Below, piece by piece: positions 1 to 8,197 of a stretch of DNA of 64,000 nt. The notes under the pieces are model-generated. The model had not been told where the DNA came from and did not search any database. It saw nothing but the letters and a program-made list of their open reading frames with translations. Source of the stretch: Aureitalea marina (GTDB taxonomy: Bacteria > Bacteroidota > Bacteroidia > Flavobacteriales > Flavobacteriaceae); contig NZ_MQUB01000001.1 in assembly GCF_002943755.1 (NCBI RefSeq), forward strand, positions 186,001-250,000, read 5' to 3'. Both the position numbers and the translations under genes were made by a program. Each line of letters starts with the position of its first letter. Position 1 is the stretch's first letter.

Positions 1-17
1 CATACGTTAAAAAGTCC

Positions 18-25
18 TATTTTTG
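18..25 (+). promoter_or_regulatory. -7 promoter box for alaS
   Basis: TATTTTTG matches the Bacteroidetes -7 consensus TAnnTTTG. It lies about 96 bases before the alaS start. The -33 element would fall at or before the window edge and cannot be judged. Confidence 0.5.
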
Positions 26-63
26 CGGTCGATGGTGGTGTTCAGCAGTAAGTTAACGCGCGG

Positions 64-91
64 CAAAGATAGAAATTGTTCTGCTCTTCAA
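64..91 (-). promoter_or_regulatory. divergent promoter reading out of the window
   Basis: On the minus strand TATCTTTG (plus 64-71) is a full match to TAnnTTTG, with TTG (plus 89-91) 17 bases upstream of it. It would drive a gene to the left whose coding region is outside the window. Confidence 0.45.
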
Positions 92-121
92 TCCATTAGA
101 CCACAACAGACTTCGTAAGTT

Positions 122-2731
122 ATGAAATCCAGTGAAATCCGGTCCCGGTTTTTAGAATATTTTAAGTCCAAACAGCATCAGATCGTACCCTCGGCACCCA
201 TGGTGATCAAAGACGATCCAACCTTGATGTTCACCAATGCGGGGATGAATCAATTCAAGGAGTTTTTCTTGGGCAACAAGCTTAGTAAGCATCCCAGAAT
301 AGCTGATACCCAGAAGTGTTTACGTGTTTCCGGAAAACACAACGATCTGGAAGAAGTGGGAATGGATACCTATCACCATACCATGTTCGAGATGCTTGGT
401 AACTGGAGTTTTGGGGATTATTTCAAAACTGAGGCCATTAGCTGGGCCTGGGAGCTGTTGACGGAAGTCTATGGTATCGATAAAGATCGATTATATGTAA
501 CCGTATTTGAAGGGGATAAGGAATCTGGTCTGAAACGAGACGATGAGGCCTCTGACGAGTGGAAGAAGCACATTGCCCAGGAACGTATCCTGGACGGCAG
601 TAAGAAAGACAACTTCTGGGAGATGGGCGATCAGGGGCCATGTGGTCCAAGTAGTGAAATCCATGTGGATATTCGACCAGACGAAGAGCGTAGCAAAGTT
701 GATGGGAGCGAACTCGTTAACCAGGATCATCCGCTGGTAGTGGAGATCTGGAATCTGGTCTTTATCCAATACAACCGCAAAGCGGATGGCAGTTTGGAGG
801 CCCTTCCGGCCAAGCACGTAGATACCGGGATGGGTTTTGAGCGACTCTGTATGGTGTTACAGGATAAGAAGAGTAATTACGATACTGATGTATTTACTCC
901 ACTAATCCGTGAGATAGAAGCCATCAGTGGTAAGAAATACGGCAAGGACGAAGAGACCGACATAGCTATACGTGTGATTGCGGATCATGTGCGGGCAGTT
1001 GCCTTTTCTATTGCCGATGGACAATTACCAGGAAATTCCGGCGCGGGATATGTGATTCGTAGAATCCTGAGACGCGCCATCCGTTACGGATACACCTTCC
1101 TAGGTTTAAAAGAGCCTTTTATCAATGAATTGACACCAATACTGGCCAGTGAGATGGGGCAAACCTTTCCTGAACTGGAAAAACAAAGAGACCTGCTGGT
1201 CAATGTGATCCGGGAGGAGGAAGCCTCATTTTTAAGAACCTTGGATCAAGGGTTGATCCTATTGGAGCAAGTTATCACCAATGTGGGCAACAAGCCGGTT
1301 TCAGGAAAAAAGGCCTTCGAGCTTTACGATACTTATGGGTTCCCTATTGATCTGACCGCTCTTATACTTAGAGAGAAAGGTCTTGAACTTGATCGGGAGG
1401 GCTTCGATGCCGAATTGGAAAAGCAAAAAGAACGATCTAGGGCAGCCGCCAAGGTGGAGACAGGAGATTGGACTATCCTGGAAGATGACGATGAAGAGGA
1501 GTTTATCGGTTATGATACATTGGAGGCCAAGGTGCGAATAACCCGTTACCGTAAGGTAGAGACTAAAAAAGATGGTGAGTTGTACCAGTTGGTTCTTAAC
1601 ATGACACCTTTCTATCCCGAAGGGGGTGGACAGGTAGGTGATCGCGGTTTCCTGGAGGCCTCAAACGGGGAAGTTGTTTATATCATAGACACAAAGAAGG
1701 AAAATAACCTGATCATCCACATGACCAAGAGCATGCCCAGGGATGTCCAGGATAGGTTTAGAGCGGTGGTCATGAAAGAGCACAGAGACAGATCGGCCTC
1801 TAATCACTCTGCTACCCACTTGCTGCACCAAGGGTTGAGAGAAGTACTGGGAGATCATGTTACCCAAAAAGGGAGTATGGTCCATAACAAAGGACTTCGT
1901 TTTGATTTCTCTCACTTCGCTAAGCTGACAGAAGAAGAATTGAGACAGGTAGAGGACTTCGTAAATGCTCGTATTGCTCAGGCCCTGCCCCTGGAGGAAC
2001 AGCGAACCATTCCATTTCAGCAGGCATTGGATCAAGGAGCTTTGGCCTTATTCGGAGAGAAATATGGAGATGTGGTCCGAACCATTCGCTTTGGCAGTTC
2101 CATGGAGCTTTGCGGAGGAACCCATGTTCAGAATACTTCCGATATCTGGCACTTCCTAATCACCTCAGAATCTGCAATTGCCTCTGGCGTTAGAAGAATA
2201 GAGGCCATTACAGGCCCGGTAGCTAAGAATTACTTTATCGATCATTCAAAGTCCTTCGAGGAAGTAAGAAAAGCATTGAATAATTCTCCGGATCCGGTCA
2301 AGGCCATCCGTTCCCTACAAGACGAGAACAATGATCTTCAAAAGCAAGTTCAACAATTGCTTAAAGAAAAGGCCAGTGGCCTTAAAGATGGACTTAAGGG
2401 ACAGGTCAAACAGATCAACGGCGTCAATGCACTGACCGCCAAGGTCGACCTGGATGCAGCCCAGATGAAAGACCTCGCTTTCGAATTGGGGAACGATTTG
2501 GATGACTTATTCCTTTTAATGGGTTCCACCGTTGGAGGAAAGGCTCTGCTAACCTGCTATATCTCCAAGAACCTTGTAGAATCTAAAGGCCTCAATGCAG
2601 GTCAGATCGTGAGGGAATTGGGTCGTCATATTCAAGGTGGAGGAGGAGGTCAACCCTTCTTTGCGACCGCTGGTGGTAAGAACCCGGATGGAATCGATTC
2701 GGCACTGGCAGCTGTTTTTGAATATTTATAA
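122..2731 (+). CDS. alaS: alanyl-tRNA synthetase
   Basis: Cytoplasmic enzyme that charges tRNA-Ala. The 869-residue protein has the usual full length. The N-terminal class II catalytic core is followed by the editing domain with its zinc-binding HxxxH (in [10 protein letters not shown]) and the later CxxxH partner (CGGTH), and a C-terminal C-Ala region with the Gly-rich segment [18 protein letters not shown]. The ATG at 122 gives the conserved N-terminus beginning with [14 protein letters not shown]. The next gene starts 1 base after the stop, so they are probably cotranscribed. Nothing looks degraded. Confidence 0.98.
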   Translation: MKSSEIRSRFLEYFKSKQHQIVPSAPMVIKDDPTLMFTNAGMNQFKEFFLGNKLSKHPRIADTQKCLRVSGKHNDLEEVGMDTYHHTMFEMLGNWSFGDYFKTEAISWAWELLTEVYGIDKDRLYVTVFEGDKESGLKRDDEASDEWKKHIAQERILDGSKKDNFWEMGDQGPCGPSSEIHVDIRPDEERSKVDGSELVNQDHPLVVEIWNLVFIQYNRKADGSLEALPAKHVDTGMGFERLCMVLQDKKSNYDTDVFTPLIREIEAISGKKYGKDEETDIAIRVIADHVRAVAFSIADGQLPGNSGAGYVIRRILRRAIRYGYTFLGLKEPFINELTPILASEMGQTFPELEKQRDLLVNVIREEEASFLRTLDQGLILLEQVITNVGNKPVSGKKAFELYDTYGFPIDLTALILREKGLELDREGFDAELEKQKERSRAAAKVETGDWTILEDDDEEEFIGYDTLEAKVRITRYRKVETKKDGELYQLVLNMTPFYPEGGGQVGDRGFLEASNGEVVYIIDTKKENNLIIHMTKSMPRDVQDRFRAVVMKEHRDRSASNHSATHLLHQGLREVLGDHVTQKGSMVHNKGLRFDFSHFAKLTEEELRQVEDFVNARIAQALPLEEQRTIPFQQALDQGALALFGEKYGDVVRTIRFGSSMELCGGTHVQNTSDIWHFLITSESAIASGVRRIEAITGPVAKNYFIDHSKSFEEVRKALNNSPDPVKAIRSLQDENNDLQKQVQQLLKEKASGLKDGLKGQVKQINGVNALTAKVDLDAAQMKDLAFELGNDLDDLFLLMGSTVGGKALLTCYISKNLVESKGLNAGQIVRELGRHIQGGGGGQPFFATAGGKNPDGIDSALAAVFEYL

Positions 2732-2732
2732 G

Positions 2733-3689
2733 ATGAAATTCTTCACCCCGGTCAAGGGAATATCTGAAGGAGAGAACAAGATCGAGATCTCTTCAGAAAT
2801 CTTTTTGTCCGGTTCTTGCTTTGCCGATCGTATGGCGGATAAGCTCAACTATTTTCGGTTTAACACCAGGGCGAATCCCTTTGGCGTCATCTTTCATCCC
2901 GTCGCATTGGCCAACCTCTACACACGGGCTCTCAATGATCAGTTTTTTGATCATAATGATGTGTTTCAAAATAACGGCTTGTGGCAGAGTTATTGGGCTC
3001 ATTCCTCCTTCAGTTCTGTTGACCGCGAGGCCTTAATAGAACAACTGAATCTACAGTTGAAAGATATTAAGAAGGGAATGTTGGAGTCCACTCACCTGGT
3101 GTTCACTTTCGGAACGGCCTGGGGATATACCCTGATTAAAAACCAACAACTGGTGGCGAATTGCCATAAAATGCCCGCAGCTTGCTTTGAGAAGAAACTG
3201 TCACCTCCTAATGAAATTGTCCGACTGTGGAAATCCCTAATCCAGGACATCTCTTCAAGAAACTCCAAGCTTACCGTATTATTGACCGTATCTCCAATTC
3301 GACATCTCAAAGATGGGCTCATTCAAAATTCTCAGTCTAAAGCCAACTTACTGACGGCTGTTCACCAATTGGTCGATCAGTTTGGTTGCTGTGACTATTT
3401 TCCGGCTTTCGAGATCATGATGGATGAATTGAGAGATTATCGTTTTTATGATAAGGACCTGATACATCCTTCGTCTGAGGCTGTAGACCATATCTGGGAT
3501 CAATTTTCCACTACCTGGTTAGATCCGGGTTTAGACACTTACTTAAAAGAAATCCACCAACTAAACCGCAAGCTTGCACATCGGCATTTACATCCGGAAA
3601 GTGAACAAGCAAAGGCCTTCGATCGGCAATTGGAGACCCAGATCGAGCAGCTAAAATCCCGCTATCCACACCTAAAGAATTTAGAATAA
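2733..3689 (+). CDS. GSCFA domain protein
   Basis: A 318-residue protein with the family-defining GSCFA motif near the N-terminus (SEIFLSGSCFADRM), followed by the conserved NPFGVIFHP segment. GSCFA proteins are related to SGNH-type hydrolases/acyltransferases; the Ser of the motif, and the late DLIHPS segment (Asp and His), would fit a catalytic Ser/Asp/His set. The substrate is unknown. I take the ATG at 2733, just after the alaS stop, rather than an in-frame ATG inside alaS, because homology starts at MKFFTPVKG. No signal peptide is visible, so the protein is probably cytoplasmic. The alaS-GSCFA pairing is tight enough to imply cotranscription. Confidence 0.85.
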   Translation: MKFFTPVKGISEGENKIEISSEIFLSGSCFADRMADKLNYFRFNTRANPFGVIFHPVALANLYTRALNDQFFDHNDVFQNNGLWQSYWAHSSFSSVDREALIEQLNLQLKDIKKGMLESTHLVFTFGTAWGYTLIKNQQLVANCHKMPAACFEKKLSPPNEIVRLWKSLIQDISSRNSKLTVLLTVSPIRHLKDGLIQNSQSKANLLTAVHQLVDQFGCCDYFPAFEIMMDELRDYRFYDKDLIHPSSEAVDHIWDQFSTTWLDPGLDTYLKEIHQLNRKLAHRHLHPESEQAKAFDRQLETQIEQLKSRYPHLKNLE

Positions 3690-3710
3690 GGCAACTGCCC
3701 TATTGATTGC
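3688..3710 (+). promoter_or_regulatory. shared dyad element, copy 1
   Basis: GGCAACTGCCCTATTGATTG at 3690-3709: a near-palindrome (one mismatch) followed at fixed distance by TATTGATTG. The same arrangement occurs at 4421-4443 and 7864-7884. It lies about 55 bases before the start of the lipoprotein gene. Confidence 0.55.
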
Positions 3711-3763
3711 CCTTCTTGATTGTTGGAGTTTTGACCCATACTCTAATTAAAAACCCAACAGTT

Positions 3764-4315
3764 ATGAAATTCATTAAGCAATCAATGTATTACACCCTGC
3801 TTTGTTTATCGATCGTTTTTGCTTCCTGTAATAGCGACGATGACGGAGACAATGGGGACAACGGAGACAACGGAGGAGGAGCCGAATTTGTGACCGCGAA
3901 AGTAGGTGGCGCGGACTTTGCCGCAGCTCAGAATCCAGCCGTTTTGGTCGGAGCAACCAAGGCCAGTCAGGGGGGGCTCAGTATTTTGACAGTTCAAGGA
4001 AGTAATAATGACGGCGACTTTATCAACTTTACTATTGTGGACTACAATGGTCCTGGAACCTATACCACTGGTGATGGTCTGACCAACGTTAGTCTTATAC
4101 AGTATGGCGAATTAGTGGGGACAACCGGAGCAGATGTTTGGGCCTCTAATGCGAGTACTTCGGCCGTTGGAGGTTTGACGCCTGGCGAGATCAATGTGAC
4201 CGTCGATGCTGACGGCGTCGTGGAAGGAACGTTTATGTTCGAAGGTTATAACGGAGCCGATATGTCCACCAAGAATATCACCAATGGTGAATTTAAAGCC
4301 AATCTGGATAACTAA
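3764..4315 (+). CDS. probable surface-exposed lipoprotein
   Basis: A 183-residue protein of unknown function. The start at 3764 is chosen because it gives a clean lipoprotein signal peptide (MKFIKQSMYYTLLCLSIVF) ending in the lipobox FASC; an upstream in-frame ATG at 3707 would spoil it. The residues after the Cys (NSDDDGDNGDNGDNGG) form an acidic, flexible linker; acidic residues directly after the lipidated Cys act as a surface-export signal in Bacteroidetes, so the protein may be exposed on the outer leaflet. The mature domain is rich in beta-forming segments and resembles small immunoglobulin-like or DUF6252-type domains, but I cannot assign a family firmly. It has its own upstream element and its own terminator, so it is likely monocistronic. 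Confidence 0.85.
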   Translation: MKFIKQSMYYTLLCLSIVFASCNSDDDGDNGDNGDNGGGAEFVTAKVGGADFAAAQNPAVLVGATKASQGGLSILTVQGSNNDGDFINFTIVDYNGPGTYTTGDGLTNVSLIQYGELVGTTGADVWASNASTSAVGGLTPGEINVTVDADGVVEGTFMFEGYNGADMSTKNITNGEFKANLDN

Positions 4316-4356
4316 TATCCCATTCACGAAATCTCAGTGTTGAGGTTTTTACGTGG

Positions 4357-4398
4357 AGCCGGAGGGAAGGACTTTGTCCGACCTCCGGCTTGTTTGTA
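4357..4398 (+). terminator. rho-independent terminator after the lipoprotein
   Basis: AGCCGGAGG (4357-4365) pairs perfectly with CCTCCGGCT (4382-4390), and an inner GGAC/GTCC adds to the stem. The tail TGTTTGT is only moderately T-rich. Confidence 0.7.
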
Positions 4399-4420
4399 AA
4401 AGCCACGATTAGAAACAATT

Positions 4421-4443
4421 AGGGCAATTGCCCTATTGATTGC
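4421..4443 (+). promoter_or_regulatory. shared dyad element, copy 2
   Basis: A perfect 14-bp palindrome AGGGCAATTGCCCT (4421-4434) continues into TATTGATTGC, which places TATTGAT exactly 7 bases from the dyad centre, as in the copies at 3688 and 7864. It lies about 45 bases before the start of the beta-propeller gene. Confidence 0.6.
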
Positions 4444-4486
4444 CTGCAGATTCCGTTCCACCTTTGAAACAACTAAAACCACGATT

Positions 4487-6346
4487 ATGAAAACCTTAAG
4501 CAAACATTGGATGGCAGTTGGCCTCTCATTGATCGCAATGAGCTTTGTCTGGGCACAACGAGCCGAACAGCCTGACTATCGATACGATGTCGGCGGAAAG
4601 ATTAACGAGATGACCCTTACCGAGGGTGGAACCATGGTGATAGCCACCAACGACGGTCTTGTCGGAATCAAGCCTGGAAGTAATGAACTACTCTTCAATT
4701 TTACCGATTATGGTCGCGTGAAGCCCGAAGAGCTACAATTCATCCCTTGGGCACCTTATGTGGTAGTTGGTCAAACCGGATTTGGTGCACTGATCACCAA
4801 GAAGGCGGTCATCGACTATATGTCTGGAAAAAAACTCTTCAGCACAGAGGAGAACGGTTGGAAGTACATCTATACCTGTGACGTGATGATGCCACAGAAC
4901 AAGTTAGTGGTGAGTGGTCAACGAAAAGCTAAAGACAAATATGCCCTAGCAGTGGCAGTATACAATCTGGATGGTGGCCAACAGGAGAACTACATCGAAT
5001 TGAAGGGGTCAGAAACTGTAACAGGACGTCCCTTGCTTCTTAAAGATGGTCTCATTCTTCCTACGGCCAAGAACCTGAAAAAGATCGACTTGAATTCCGG
5101 GTCTATACTGTGGGACATCAAAGTAGATGATATCAGCCGAATGGTTACAAATGCTGAGGAAACCGAGATCTACGGACTAGAAGGTGTTAATGGAGGTAAG
5201 AACACCAAGATCCATAAGATAGACGTCAACGGGAAGCTCCTTTGGGCCGATCCGTATAAGGTAAAGGGTCGGGTAGTGAATTTTGAGATCCTTCCAGAAG
5301 GGCTGGCCATAGTGAGTAATGTAGACAATTCCGGTAAATCCGGTGTGATGAAGCTGGCATCAGGTCGTTCCGAATCGAAGATTGCCTTCCTGGCAGCAGA
5401 AGACGGTAATGACCTTTGGGAAAAAGCACCTAAGACCAAGGGATTCGTACAGCATTTTTACATCATGGAGGATGGTATCCTATTTGGGATTTATGAAGGG
5501 GGGATCAATAAGATATCCTTCGATGGCAAGACCTTGTTCAAGAAACCTTTGAAAACAGGAGAGAACATCCTGACCATGGCTCACACGCCTCAGGGATTGA
5601 TCTATATCACTTCCGAAGATGCAAATATCGTCGATCTGCAGACCGGTGATCAGGTTTGGGCAAAACCGCTCAAGTATAAGCGGGCAGACGGTGTAGGGTC
5701 AGACTATGACGAAAAGAACAACCGCTATTTGATCAGTGCAGATGAGGATCTGTTTGCCGTAGATGCTAATTCCGGGGAGGTTTCCAACCTGGCAGAGTCC
5801 AAGTTCGAAGGGGGTGAGGACCCTTCTGGAGTCGAAGTTCGGGACGGTGGAATCTTGCTCACCAGCAGTCAGAATATGATGATGTTGGGTTGGGAAGGAG
5901 AGACCAACTGGCATGAATACCACCGTGCCCCCGGGAAAAGTGCCTTTGGTGCGGCCCTTATGGGTGTATTGGCTGTAGCTAGTGCAGCTACTTCAATGGC
6001 TGCTTATGCCGAGGCCAATCAGTATAGGAACAGATTAGGTGATTATACCTCCAGAGGAGAGGCCTATGCCAACTTTGGGGATGCCATGGCCGTTGCCACA
6101 GGAGCTTCCATCGCCGAGATGCTGAAGCGATTCAAGGCTACGGCAGCTACTGAAAATCATCGGTTCGTCTTGACCAAATTGGAAGATGGAGTTGGTCTGG
6201 TAAAAGTGCATAAGGATACTGGCGCCATAGAAAAGGAGATCGTTCTCAAGGATAAGAAGCCAGAATACGAGGTAGACGAAAGAGGTGGAATCCTATACTA
6301 CAAGGCAGATTCCGACACTGTCTTTGCCTACGATCTGAAAAAGTAA
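4487..6346 (+). CDS. exported PQQ-like beta-propeller protein
   Basis: A 619-residue protein with an N-terminal signal peptide ending about AWA/VWAQ (MKTLSKHWMAVGLSLIAMSF...). The start at 4487 is chosen for this; an in-frame ATG at 4436 would put 17 residues in front of it. The body consists of repeated beta-strand blades of the PQQ/WD-like type, with recurring segments such as IDLNSGSILWDIK, VDLQTGDQVWAKPL and VDANSGEVSNL. Around residues 480-560 there is an Ala-rich, partly hydrophobic insertion (AALMGVLAVASAATSMAAYA) that could associate with membrane. No PQQ-dependent dehydrogenase motifs are evident, so it is more likely a binding or scaffold protein than an enzyme. It is followed by a very strong terminator, so it appears to be a single-gene unit under the shared dyad element. 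Confidence 0.75.
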   Translation: MKTLSKHWMAVGLSLIAMSFVWAQRAEQPDYRYDVGGKINEMTLTEGGTMVIATNDGLVGIKPGSNELLFNFTDYGRVKPEELQFIPWAPYVVVGQTGFGALITKKAVIDYMSGKKLFSTEENGWKYIYTCDVMMPQNKLVVSGQRKAKDKYALAVAVYNLDGGQQENYIELKGSETVTGRPLLLKDGLILPTAKNLKKIDLNSGSILWDIKVDDISRMVTNAEETEIYGLEGVNGGKNTKIHKIDVNGKLLWADPYKVKGRVVNFEILPEGLAIVSNVDNSGKSGVMKLASGRSESKIAFLAAEDGNDLWEKAPKTKGFVQHFYIMEDGILFGIYEGGINKISFDGKTLFKKPLKTGENILTMAHTPQGLIYITSEDANIVDLQTGDQVWAKPLKYKRADGVGSDYDEKNNRYLISADEDLFAVDANSGEVSNLAESKFEGGEDPSGVEVRDGGILLTSSQNMMMLGWEGETNWHEYHRAPGKSAFGAALMGVLAVASAATSMAAYAEANQYRNRLGDYTSRGEAYANFGDAMAVATGASIAEMLKRFKATAATENHRFVLTKLEDGVGLVKVHKDTGAIEKEIVLKDKKPEYEVDERGGILYYKADSDTVFAYDLKK

Positions 6347-6391
6347 TTGTGGAATAACTAACCAGGTTATGTTTAGAAGTACTTTACTTCT

Positions 6392-6430
6392 GCCCGGGCC
6401 CGGAACAGCTGTTCCGGGCCCGGGCTTTTT
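6392..6430 (+). terminator. strong rho-independent terminator, perfect 34-bp palindrome
   Basis: Positions 6392-6425 form a perfect GC-rich palindrome (left arm starts GCCCGGGCCCGGAACAG) followed at once by TTTTT. It closes the beta-propeller transcription unit. Confidence 0.93.
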
Positions 6431-6480
6431 AACATCCCTGGGCATTTTTGTAACTTGAATTCCATCTAAACCTAATTGTC

Positions 6481-7854
6481 ATGGGATCCCTGTTCCTGTG
6501 TCTTTTCTTATTGACCAGTTTTGCCTATGGTCAGGTTCAACAACCAAAAAGTACTAATACCGCAATCAATAGTGGTCCATATTGGGTCAAAACGGCCGGT
6601 GAAGGATTCGACCTTTTTGACCACGATGGTGCTTAACTGACCAATACAAGATCCCTGAAGTATCTTAAAACAGATACCCTAAGTGTGATAGATGACAATA
6701 GACGGGATGTCTATCTTTTGGCAGATTTCAAAGGTGCCGTCACCGGCGATAGGGGTCAGGCGGTGATCATTGCACGGAATGTGGCGAAAGACTTTTACCT
6801 GACCAATCCTAAATCTTTTGCCTTTTATCAGGGGGATCAATATGTAGTTGGTGATTTCAGCAACATCAATGGAAGTTACGTTTACTACGTGGGAGAAGTA
6901 TCTACCACCTATCTGTTGGAAGGCATCCGAAATTACGCAGGTTGGGGGAGTCGTTCGGTGAAGGCCTTACCTTACTCGGTAGAGAATACCTATTGGTATC
7001 GAGATGTAGACAAAAAGGAATATGGAATAGTTGAAAAAGGCCGTGTCATGGATTATACCAGCGTGACCACAGCTGCGGATGGAAACGATATGGTTGTCAG
7101 TAAAAATGGCACCAAACGATATCGTTTAAAAGGATATTACAGTGCCTCTTCCTACGATTTTCAACCCGTAGAAAAGATAGAAGTAACAGCTGGTTCTAAG
7201 AAAGGGTGTGTATCTGGCGATTGCGCCAATGGTTGGGGCAAATACCAATATGACAATGGGTACTATGACGGGTTTTGGCTTAACAGCAAACGCCATGGTT
7301 ACGGACTCTACAATTGGAGCGATGCGGGTAAATATATTGGCAGTTGGACAAACGATAAAATGGAAGGCTATGGGGTCTACATAGCCGAGAACAACGACAA
7401 TATCATTGGATATTACAGGGAAGGTGAATTAAACGGCCTCGGAATAACGGTGACCGGGGATACCTGGAAACAGGGCGAGTTTAACGATGGAAACCTGAGT
7501 GTGGCCTACGATTTCTTTACCAATAATGTAGAAACGGGCTGTACCGCCGGAGATTGCTACAGCAAATACGGACGATATAAGTGGGACAATGGCGATTCCT
7601 TTACCGGCTTTTTCAAAAATGGTAAAATGCACATGGGTACCTACAAATTCGCAAATGGCGATAAATACAGTGGTATGTTTAATAGCAACAATCAATTTCA
7701 CGGAATGGGGCGTTACTTCTATGATTCTGGTGAATATTACGGTGGCAATTGGAGCAATGGGAGTTATCAGGGCAGGGGATACTACCACGATAAAGACCTT
7801 GTGCAAAAGATCGGTGAGTGGAGTTCAGGTCAACTGGTCACCCCTTTAAAATAG
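6481..7854 (+). pseudogene. exported MORN-repeat protein, interrupted by an in-frame TAA
   Basis: From ATG 6481 the frame encodes a convincing signal peptide (MGSLFLCLFLLTSFAYGQ) and continues for 51 codons to a TAA at 6634-6636; the same frame then runs open to 7854. The downstream part has an N-terminal region of unknown fold and, from about 7200, MORN-type repeats (GWGKYQYDNG, HGYGLYNW, GYGVYIAE, GRYKWDNGDSFTGFF, GMGRYFYDSGEYYGGNW) with two GC-x-x-GDC segments that suggest disulfides. An intact reading could start only at ATG 6685, which would lose the export signal. Either a recent nonsense mutation or a sequence error explains this. MORN repeats often bind lipids or scaffold other proteins; the role here is unknown. 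No shared dyad element is seen in front of this gene. Confidence 0.7.
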
Positions 7855-7863
7855 GGTAGAATA

Positions 7864-7885
7864 GGTCAATTGACTTATTGATAGT
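7864..7885 (+). promoter_or_regulatory. shared dyad element, copy 3
   Basis: A perfect 10-bp palindrome GTCAATTGAC (7865-7874) with TATTGAT starting 7 bases from its centre, the same geometry as the copies at 3688 and 4421. It precedes the small membrane protein and the histidine kinase/response regulator genes, so it may couple the regulator to its own expression. Confidence 0.55.
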
Positions 7886-7923
7886 TGGGTTGGTCGGAGC
7901 TAAATTGCTTAAAAATCTTCCAG

Positions 7924-8175
7924 ATGATTGCCCAGCTTGTCATTATCTTGGTGCTAGCCACAGCTAGTCTTGTTTGTCTTTGGTTTGCCCGAATTAATCG
8001 TTCTTGCAGGGCAGAGCATTTGCTCGAAATGACCACAATGATCGACCGTCTGTCCCAACACAAATCCCAGATCACCATTCGTCAACAAGCCCTGGATGCA
8101 TACCGTTTTCAGGAATACAATCTGAATGAGGCACTGAGACCTCAATGGGAAATAAGCCTGGATAGTGTAAATTAG
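7924..8175 (+). CDS. small single-pass membrane protein
   Basis: An 83-residue protein of unknown function. It has one N-terminal hydrophobic helix (MIAQLVIILVLATASLVCLWF) followed by a basic and then charged, probably helical tail. I prefer ATG 7924, which begins directly at the helix, over ATG 7885, which lies next to the dyad element. It ends 22 bases before the histidine kinase start, so it is probably the first gene of that operon and might act as an accessory to the sensor; this is inference from position only. Confidence 0.6.
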   Translation: MIAQLVIILVLATASLVCLWFARINRSCRAEHLLEMTTMIDRLSQHKSQITIRQQALDAYRFQEYNLNEALRPQWEISLDSVN

Positions 8176-8197
8176 TACAGCAACCAACTAACCGATC

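Noticed and set aside
3690-3710. The dyad element as a mobile repeat
   Set aside because: It occurs only upstream of genes, at similar distance to start codons and in one orientation, so regulation is the better explanation.
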